DNA of 9,741 nt, taken from Thermoproteota archaeon (GTDB lineage: Archaea > Korarchaeota > Korarchaeia > Korarchaeales > Korarchaeaceae). The notes beneath the pieces were generated by a model. It ran no database searches and was not told where the DNA came from. It saw nothing but the letters and a program-made list of their open reading frames with translations. Both the position numbers and the translations under genes were made by a program. The DNA is taken from positions 1 through 9,741 of the forward strand of contig JAGGTZ010000113.1 in the NCBI GenBank assembly GCA_021158805.1. Direction: 5' to 3'. This document shows, in pieces, positions 1 through 5,560 of this stretch (positions are counted from its first letter, which is position 1; every line of letters starts with the position of its first letter).

Positions 1-1131
1 CAGAAGCCAAAGCAAGTGATTGAGGCTATAACGAAGTTCTATGAATTCCTCAACGCTAATGTACATAGGGGAATTCACTACCTGAGTAGAGAGGCCTCTG
101 AGCTCTATGAAGGGGCTCATGAAGTGTTAGCCAAGTTCATAAATGCCGAGTTCGAGGAGATAGTATTTACCTCCAACACAACTGATTCCATAAACCTAGT
201 AGCCTGGAGCTGGGCTGCCCAAAACCTGAAGGAAGGCGATCGGATAGTGCTCACAGTAATGGAGCACCACAGCAACATACTCCCTTGGAGGGCCATTGCC
301 AGGATTAAGGGTGCAGAAATAGTTTATGCGGACATCGATGAGGAAGGTATACCTAAAATGAAGGAATTAGAGAGTCTTATAGATGAAAAAACAAAGCTCG
401 TCGCTATATCAGGCATGTCCAATGTGACCGGAGCTATTGTAGATGTAGAAAGAGTGTCTAAACTTGCTCATGAGGTAGGGGCCCTCATCCTAGTAGATGG
501 AGCTCAGATGGTTCCTCATATGCCTGTAGATGTTAAAAAGCTGGATATAGACTTTCTGGCATTTTCAGGACATAAGATGCTTGGGCCTACGGGGACCGGG
601 GTTCTTTACGGTAAAAAAGAGCTTCTTGAGGAAATGCCCCCAGTTAAGCCGGGTGGTGGGACGATAAGGGATGTAACACTAGAGAGCGAGGAATGGGCCC
701 CCCTCCCCTGGAAGCATGAGGGCGGTACACCGAATATAGCTGGGGGTATAGGGCTCGCTGAAGCCGCTAAGTACCTCATGAGAATAGGGATGGAGAATGT
801 GAGGGAACATGAGGTAAAATTGACTGAGAGGGGTCTTAAGCTAATGGAAGATATGGAAGGTGTAGTTCTCTATGGTCCAAGGGATGTAAGCAAGAGAGGA
901 GGGATTATCAGCTTTAATGTTGAGGGTATGGATCCCCATATGGTAGGAGCTCTACTTGATTCGAGAGGAATAGCTGTTAGAACAGGCCTCCACTGTGCGC
1001 ATCCATTACACTACAGGCTTAATGCCCCAATGGGGACTGTAAGGGCTAGTTTCTACATATATAATACCCTAGAGGAAATAGATAGGTTCGTCGAGGAATT
1101 AAGGGACATTGTTGGACTAAGGTCCCAGTAG
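1..1131 (+). CDS. sufS: Cysteine desulfurase, SufS/CsdA type (5' end outside window)
   Basis: PLP enzyme that takes sulfur from L-cysteine as a persulfide, giving alanine and sulfur for Fe-S cluster and other sulfur-transfer work in the cytoplasm. Counting from the GTG at 16, I see HHSN (84-87, PLP-stacking His), VDGAQ (160-164, PLP-binding Asp), SGHK with Lys187 as the Schiff-base lysine, and RTGLHCAHP with catalytic Cys327. The RxGxHCAxP loop is the mark of the SufS/CsdA group rather than NifS/IscS. The frame stays open to base 1 with residues QKPKQ, which fit the family's conserved N-terminal region, so the GTG at 16 is internal. About 20 N-terminal residues are probably missing (family about 400 residues). 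The stop TAG is at 1129-1131. No suf scaffold gene is visible; any would lie upstream. All catalytic residues are present, so it should be active. Confidence 0.95.
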   Translation, partial: QKPKQVIEAITKFYEFLNANVHRGIHYLSREASELYEGAHEVLAKFINAEFEEIVFTSNTTDSINLVAWSWAAQNLKEGDRIVLTVMEHHSNILPWRAIARIKGAEIVYADIDEEGIPKMKELESLIDEKTKLVAISGMSNVTGAIVDVERVSKLAHEVGALILVDGAQMVPHMPVDVKKLDIDFLAFSGHKMLGPTGTGVLYGKKELLEEMPPVKPGGGTIRDVTLESEEWAPLPWKHEGGTPNIAGGIGLAEAAKYLMRIGMENVREHEVKLTERGLKLMEDMEGVVLYGPRDVSKRGGIISFNVEGMDPHMVGALLDSRGIAVRTGLHCAHPLHYRLNAPMGTVRASFYIYNTLEEIDRFVEELRDIVGLRSQ

Positions 1132-1211
1132 GTCTCTCGAGAAGTGTGAGGATCTTTATTCCATCTAAAGCACATTAAGAACTTGGGATAATGGCAAGGA
1201 GAAAAATGGGA

Positions 1212-1221
1212 GAATTTATCA
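1212..1221 (+). promoter_or_regulatory. TATA-like box of the amidohydrolase gene (leaderless mRNA likely)
   Basis: The sequence GAATTTATCA follows a purine-rich stretch that could serve as a BRE. Its centre lies about 28 bases before the ATG at 1244, so archaeal spacing would start transcription at or next to the start codon. No Shine-Dalgarno sequence precedes the ATG, which fits a leaderless transcript. The call rests on position and composition only. Confidence 0.35.
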
Positions 1222-1243
1222 GTAATACACACCTAGCTCAGAT

Positions 1244-2677
1244 ATGCTTAGAGTCATAGAAAATGCTAGAGTTATGGGGAGTTATCACAATAGCTGTATC
1301 GTGATAGAAAATGGCGTGATCAAGGAGTTTGGAGGGTCATCTTTATGTGATAAGTACAGAGGAGTTGCTAAATATCTTGATGCTCAAGGAAAGGTTGTCA
1401 TTCCTGGTCTAATAGACTCTCATATGCATCTTTCTAGTTATGCTGTTGGTAAGGTCAGACTTGACTTAAGAGGGGTTACGAGCATAGAGGACTTAAAGGA
1501 AGCGGTAAGATCGAGAGCATTATCACTTGGAGAAAGTAAGTGGATTGTGGGTATGGGATGGGATCACGAGCAATTTAGAGAGAAGAGGCTTCCTAACAGA
1601 TTTGACTTGGATGAGGTGGCTCCGAATAACCCAGTACTGTTAATTAGGGTATGCGGACATATGGGTGTTGCTAATACGCTTGCCCTTCGTAAACTCGGTT
1701 TAGAATCTGAAGAGGGTCATCTATATGAGGATAGGCTGTATGAAGCCCTTAAAAGAGTACCTAAGCCTCCTAACTACAGAGATCTCCTCCTCGATTCTCT
1801 CTATGACCTAGCTTCGTATGGGATTACCAGAATATGTAGCATGAGTGTGTTAAGGGAGGAACTGGATGCGCTCTTACATCTCAGAGAGAGGCTTCCCATA
1901 TGGGTACACCTCTTCATGTCAGAGGAGGATTATACAAGAGTAGAAGATGGAAGGGTCTCTGTCGAGGGAATCAAGGTTTTCGCTGATGGGAGTTTCGGGG
2001 CTAGGACGGCAGCACTCAGAGAGGATTATGCAGACGATCCGGGGAATAGGGGAGTACTCCTCAAGAGATCAGGTGAGCTAGTTAGATTGGCCAAGGTGTT
2101 AGAGGAGGATGGAAAAATGCTGGCAGTTCATGCAATTGGAGATCGCGCCCTAGAAGAGGTCCTTGGCGCTTTAAAGCTAGTGAAAAACATTAGAGTAGAG
2201 CACGCCTCACTGATGCCACCTGACCTCCTTCAAGAATTCAAGAACAGACAGCCTGTGGTATTTGCCGTTCAGCCCCACTTCACCATAAGTGATAGCTGGC
2301 TAGAGGAGAGGCTGGGAGATAGAGTTAAGTATGCTTACAACTACAGGGCGATGATAGAGGCCGGTTTCACTCTAGCTGGCAGCAGTGATGCACCAATAGA
2401 ACCGGTAAATCCGTGGATAAGCATAGGTGCTGCCTTAACAGGAGGCCTCCTAGGTGTTCCTCCCCTTGCTATCGATGAAGCCCTCGAGATGTATACCTCC
2501 TCAGGCCTGAGAGCTTGTGGCGTTAAGAAGGCCCCTCTCTCACCTGGAAGTCCTGCAGACCTGGTGATCTTAGATGAGAGCCCTTGGCATCTTAACAAGC
2601 TCGATATTCCCGGGATAAGAGCTTTGTTAACATTTGTAGAGGGTAATGTAGTGTATGGAGAAGGAAAATGGTATTAA
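1244..2677 (+). CDS. YtcJ-like metal-dependent amidohydrolase
   Basis: Amidohydrolase-superfamily hydrolase (Amidohydro_3, YtcJ/NfdA-like), expected to cleave a C-N bond in a small amide or cyclic compound with a bound divalent metal; the substrate cannot be read from sequence. An N-terminal beta-sandwich strand (LRVIENARV) leads to PGLIDSHMH, with metal ligands His60 and His62. Then come MGWDHEQF (104-111), a CGHMGVAN region (137-144), IKVFADGSFGART with the probable bridging Lys244, AVHAIGDRA with His296, VEHAS with His320, and GSSDAP with catalytic Asp382. PGSPADLVILD (434-444) closes the sandwich. It has 477 residues, a little shorter than many YtcJ proteins (about 530). There is no signal peptide, so it is cytoplasmic. 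ATG 1244 is chosen because VIENARV begins the family fold at once. The genes on either side do not reveal a pathway. Family call is strong, function open. Confidence 0.92.
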   Translation: MLRVIENARVMGSYHNSCIVIENGVIKEFGGSSLCDKYRGVAKYLDAQGKVVIPGLIDSHMHLSSYAVGKVRLDLRGVTSIEDLKEAVRSRALSLGESKWIVGMGWDHEQFREKRLPNRFDLDEVAPNNPVLLIRVCGHMGVANTLALRKLGLESEEGHLYEDRLYEALKRVPKPPNYRDLLLDSLYDLASYGITRICSMSVLREELDALLHLRERLPIWVHLFMSEEDYTRVEDGRVSVEGIKVFADGSFGARTAALREDYADDPGNRGVLLKRSGELVRLAKVLEEDGKMLAVHAIGDRALEEVLGALKLVKNIRVEHASLMPPDLLQEFKNRQPVVFAVQPHFTISDSWLEERLGDRVKYAYNYRAMIEAGFTLAGSSDAPIEPVNPWISIGAALTGGLLGVPPLAIDEALEMYTSSGLRACGVKKAPLSPGSPADLVILDESPWHLNKLDIPGIRALLTFVEGNVVYGEGKWY

Positions 2678-2752
2678 TGGCCTCTTCAGTAGAAGAAGCA
2701 TTCTAAACTACCCTGATTAGGTACCAAGTAACACCCTACATAACCATTCTAA

Positions 2753-2757
2753 TTTTT
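2753..2757 (+). terminator. Possible T-rich terminator after the amidohydrolase gene
   Basis: A TTTTT run lies about 75 bases after the amidohydrolase stop and before the next gene. Archaeal RNA polymerase often stops at such runs without a hairpin. No stem is visible next to it, so the call is weak. Confidence 0.2.
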
Positions 2758-2771
2758 CTTGTGGATCAACG

Positions 2772-2779
2772 CTTTTAGC
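2772..2779 (+). promoter_or_regulatory. Possible TATA box of the dehydrogenase gene
   Basis: CTTTTAGC is centred about 37 bases before the TTG start at 2812. Transcription would begin near 2801, giving a leader of about ten bases that holds the GGTGGG ribosome site. The match to a TATA consensus is modest. Confidence 0.25.
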
Positions 2780-2800
2780 TTGCTATCCAGCTGAAGCTGT

Positions 2801-2806
2801 GGTGGG
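2801..2806 (+). promoter_or_regulatory. Shine-Dalgarno-like site that supports the TTG start at 2812
   Basis: GGTGGG, five bases before TTG 2812, can pair with the archaeal 16S 3' end. The frame has a TAG stop at 2776-2778 and no ATG or GTG before this TTG. The next ATG in frame (2881) would remove the first 23 residues, including part of the first helix of the Ldh2 fold. Confidence 0.4.
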
Positions 2807-2811
2807 TCCAG

Positions 2812-3921
2812 TTGTTATCATATGATAAGTCCCCACCTTTGCCACTTCAGGACTACTATTTCGTAAAATACGAAGATTTAATGGATTTTATCGAATCGAT
2901 CTTCATAAAACTAGGGGTACCTAAAGAAGATGCTCACTGGGTAGCCGATAATCTTGTTGCAGCAGATCTCAGGGGCATTGAATCTCACGGGGTAGCTAGG
3001 CTGAGGAGATACGTTGATGGCATAATGAACGGAGCTGTTAAAGCTAGGCCAAACATAAGGATAGTTAGGGAAAGCCCTGTTCATGCCTTGATAGACGGAG
3101 ATTCTGGTCTAGGTCAGGTTGTTGGGAGAAAGGCCATGGAGCTAGCGGTAAAAAAGGCTAAAGATAACTTCTTGGGCATGGTGTTAGTTAGAATGAGCAA
3201 CCATTTTGGAATCTCGGGCTACTACGCGATGATCGCTCTAGAACATGACATGATAGGCCTATCCATGACCAATGCTAGACCACTAGTTGCTCATACTGGT
3301 GCTCTAGGGAAGTGGATAGGTACAAACCCCATCTCCCTAGCAGCTCCGACGAAGAACCCACCGCCGTTTGTTCTGGACATGGCAACAAGCATAGTTCCAA
3401 TAGGAAAAATGGAGACCTACTCTAGAAAAGGTAAGAAGGCCCCAATGGGATGGGGCATCGACTCCCAAGGCAAGTACACTGATGACCCAGCAGTTATTAG
3501 AAAAGAAGGGGCCCTACTACCCCTAGGTGGCCTAAAGGAACTGTTTGGTGGGCATAAAGGGTATGGGCTCGCGGTTTTAGTTGAGATACTCTCCGCGGTG
3601 CTAAGCGGATCGGCCATACTAGACGATGTGGGTCAGACCCAGGGGCCCGGCCCAAGTAATGTAGGCCACTTCTTCATGGCTATAAACATTGAGGGGTTCA
3701 TGCCCATAGAAGAATTTAAGGAGAGAATGGACCTTATGATACAGAAGCTGAAATCAGCGCCTTTACATCCAGAGTCCGAGAGGATATGGATACATGGAGA
3801 GAAATCCTGGCTAACAACCCAAAAGAGGTTAAGAGAGGGAATTCCTATCTATAAGAAGACTATGCAAATGATGAGGGAAGTGGCAGATCAGGTTGGGGTA
3901 GGATTCCCCTGGCAGCTATGA
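2812..3921 (+). CDS. Malate/L-lactate dehydrogenase, Ldh2 family
   Basis: NAD(P)-dependent 2-hydroxyacid dehydrogenase of the Ldh2/MDG2 family, a fold unrelated to classical LDH/MDH. Members reduce oxaloacetate, pyruvate, sulfopyruvate, cyclic imino acids or ureidoglycolate partners, so the substrate is not certain; malate dehydrogenase is the usual activity in thermophilic archaea. Visible motifs are ADLRGIESHG (51-60, with Arg54 and catalytic His59), MSNHFGISGYYA (128-139, His131), WIGTNPISLAAP (168-179), FVLDMATS (186-193, Asp189), MGWGID (212-217), PLGG (237-240) and GGHKGYGLA (246-254). The 369 residues match the family's usual 340-370. TTG 2812 is chosen because it follows GGTGGG; ATG 2881 is the alternative. 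It converges with the LeuA-like gene across a 60-base gap. All family residues are intact, so it should be active in the cytoplasm. Confidence 0.93.
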   Translation: MLSYDKSPPLPLQDYYFVKYEDLMDFIESIFIKLGVPKEDAHWVADNLVAADLRGIESHGVARLRRYVDGIMNGAVKARPNIRIVRESPVHALIDGDSGLGQVVGRKAMELAVKKAKDNFLGMVLVRMSNHFGISGYYAMIALEHDMIGLSMTNARPLVAHTGALGKWIGTNPISLAAPTKNPPPFVLDMATSIVPIGKMETYSRKGKKAPMGWGIDSQGKYTDDPAVIRKEGALLPLGGLKELFGGHKGYGLAVLVEILSAVLSGSAILDDVGQTQGPGPSNVGHFFMAINIEGFMPIEEFKERMDLMIQKLKSAPLHPESERIWIHGEKSWLTTQKRLREGIPIYKKTMQMMREVADQVGVGFPWQL

Positions 3922-3981
3922 ACCCTTCATCTACTATTTATCTCATCTAATCAATAAAGTTGGAGGGAGATCGAATAAGGG

Positions 3982-5520
3982 TTAGGCCTTTATCCTATTT
4001 ACTGAGTCCTCAAGTGCTTTAAGAGAGGCCTCTAATATGTCAGGGCTCGTTCCACTCGCCTCAACCTCTCCTTCTGGTCCTAAGATCCTGAGTAACACCT
4101 CTCCAATCGCATCAGTCCCCGAGGATATCGCTCTAAGCCTAAATCTCCTGAGCTTGAAGTCGGGAATGCCTTTCAAGGATCTTATAGTATTTGCCAGTGC
4201 ATCTACTGGACCTACTCCATATGAGGCAGCTCTAAATTCCTTGTCACCTACTTTGGCCTTTATTTGAGCTGTTGGCGTTATCCCAGATCCTGTTACAACG
4301 AGCCATTCCTTTATCTCGAACCACCTGCCCTCCTTCCTACCTAAGATTTCATTAACGATCGACTGAAATACACCCTCGGTTATCCTGACTCCTTTATCTG
4401 CTAGTTCCTTCACCTTAGCCAGTATTTCCTCGACTTGCTCGTCTGTGACCTTATATCCCATCTCCCTTAGCACTTCAATAACGGCAGTTCTCCCAGAGAG
4501 TTTCCCTACAATGAACCTTCTCCTCCTTCCTACCTCCTCTGGGGGAATGGATTCGTAGGTGGCTGGGTCTATGGAGAGGGCATGGACATGAACTCCAGCC
4601 TCATATGTATAAACCAGCGGGCCAACGACAGGCATTATCTCATATACAGGGACGCCACTAAGCCTCTCAACGAGTTCACTCACCTCAGCTAAAAGCTGGG
4701 TTTGTACGTTAGTTTCTACGTTCAAGATTTCCTTAAGGGCGACGACAACCTGCTCCAGTGGGGCTATTCCTGCCTTCGGTCCAAGTCCATTGACAGATAC
4801 TTGCACCTGATCGGCCCCCGCCATAACAGCGGCCAGCGAGTTAGCTGTCGCCATGCCGAGGTCGTTGTGGAAAGCCACGCTTATGGGTTTACTTAGCCTA
4901 GCCTTGGCCTCCTCTACCATTCTCTTGGCGCCATCGGGGGTAAGTATGCCCACGGAGTCGGTGAGATTTATTCTCGAAGCTCCTGCCTCTTCAGCCTCTT
5001 TACATAATTTCCAGAGGAATTCCGGATCAGCACGACTTGCATCCTCCGCTGAGAATTGTACCTCTACCCCTCCCGATTTAGCAAGAGCTATTGACTCGAT
5101 TACCTGTTCTAAAGCCTCCTCCTCAGTTAATCGAAGCCTCTTCTCCAGGTGAAGCTTGCTAGCCGGCATGAATATGTGTATGCTATCTACCTCGCTCTCT
5201 AAAGCCAGTTCTATATCCGTTCTCCTGGCTCTAGCCAACGCACAGATATCAGCAGAGAAGCCAGCTCTAGAGATCCTCTTCACCGCTCTAACGACCTCAG
5301 CTACGGCTTTTCTCTCTCCTTCAGATGCAGCAGGGAATCCAGCCTCTATGACATCTACCCCTAATGCATCAAGAGCCATTGCAATTTCTACTTTTTCATC
5401 AGCGGAAAATGAGACGCCTGGTACAAGTTCTCCTTGAGTAAGGGTTGTATCGAATATCCTCACCCTCGAAGGCATTCCAGAGGATGGGATGTTGAATGAA
5501 CTCATAGGACTTAGGGTCAC
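3982..5520 (-). CDS. LeuA-like (2-isopropylmalate synthase family) protein with altered active site
   Basis: DRE-TIM metallolyase-family protein with LeuA architecture: TIM barrel (about 18-285), linker subdomains (about 290-395) and a C-terminal leucine-sensing-type regulatory domain (about 400-510, including GVGPVDA at 435-441 and ISSGTDAIG at 465-473). LeuA normally condenses acetyl-CoA with 2-oxoisovalerate for leucine synthesis. Here the signature DTTLRDGEQ reads DTTLTQGEL, so catalytic Arg becomes Thr28 and metal-binding Asp becomes Gln29. The metal pair HCHND reads AFHND, leaving only His218. GERAGN reads GPKAGI (247-252), HESGIH reads YEAGVH (306-311) and GKHSGR reads GKLSGR (339-344). 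FSAEDASR (156-163), NLTDSVG and HNDLGMA remain. At 512 residues it is full length with no frameshift, so it is not a plain pseudogene. The start is GTG 5520; ATG 5505 or 5475 are possible, and 5475 best fits the family. No leuB/C/D genes lie nearby. It may be a paralogue with new chemistry or a regulatory role. Confidence 0.88.
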   Translation of the reverse strand: MTLSPMSSFNIPSSGMPSRVRIFDTTLTQGELVPGVSFSADEKVEIAMALDALGVDVIEAGFPAASEGERKAVAEVVRAVKRISRAGFSADICALARARRTDIELALESEVDSIHIFMPASKLHLEKRLRLTEEEALEQVIESIALAKSGGVEVQFSAEDASRADPEFLWKLCKEAEEAGASRINLTDSVGILTPDGAKRMVEEAKARLSKPISVAFHNDLGMATANSLAAVMAGADQVQVSVNGLGPKAGIAPLEQVVVALKEILNVETNVQTQLLAEVSELVERLSGVPVYEIMPVVGPLVYTYEAGVHVHALSIDPATYESIPPEEVGRRRRFIVGKLSGRTAVIEVLREMGYKVTDEQVEEILAKVKELADKGVRITEGVFQSIVNEILGRKEGRWFEIKEWLVVTGSGITPTAQIKAKVGDKEFRAASYGVGPVDALANTIRSLKGIPDFKLRRFRLRAISSGTDAIGEVLLRILGPEGEVEASGTSPDILEASLKALEDSVNRIKA

Positions 5521-5528
5521 ACCCTTCT

Positions 5529-5534
5529 AAAAAA
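5529..5534 (-). terminator. Possible T-run terminator of nurA-herA
   Basis: On the - strand a TTTTTT run lies about 25 bases after the herA stop and just before the LeuA-like gene. It would act as a hairpin-free archaeal terminator. It lies very close to the predicted start of the LeuA-like transcript, so read-through into that gene is also possible. Confidence 0.3.
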
Positions 5535-5551
5535 GAGTTTCCCCTGCTAAG

Positions 5552-5560
5552 TTAAATTTT
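5552..5560 (-). promoter_or_regulatory. Possible TATA box of the LeuA-like gene
   Basis: On the - strand AAAATTTAA overlaps the herA stop codon. It is centred about 36 bases before GTG 5520 and 51 before ATG 5505, which would put the transcript start near 5530. With that start, GTG 5520 would sit about ten bases into the mRNA and has no clear Shine-Dalgarno sequence. Confidence 0.3.

Noticed and set aside
1191..1259. Short 22-codon frame from ATG 1191 overlapping the amidohydrolase start
   Set aside because: No ribosome site, no recognisable peptide, and it overlaps a well-supported gene start and its TATA box.
2341..2598. Antisense frame in the amidohydrolase gene (and 3417-3617 in the dehydrogenase gene)
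   Set aside because: The protein is low in recognisable structure and the opposite strand is an intact conserved gene.
2678..2811. Small RNA (C/D box type) in the gap before the dehydrogenase gene
   Set aside because: No RTGATGA C box is present on the + strand; the CAGCTGAAGCTG symmetry is too short to support an RNA gene.
4853..5152. Open frame on the + strand inside the LeuA-like gene (also 4037-4267, 4702-4896 and 5156-5437)
   Set aside because: These are antisense frames of a clear gene, serine- and leucine-rich as expected of mirrored codons, with no family features.
3982..5520. LeuA-like gene as a decaying pseudogene
   Set aside because: There is no stop or frameshift over 512 codons, all domains are present, and the changed sites are clustered in the active site while structural motifs are kept.
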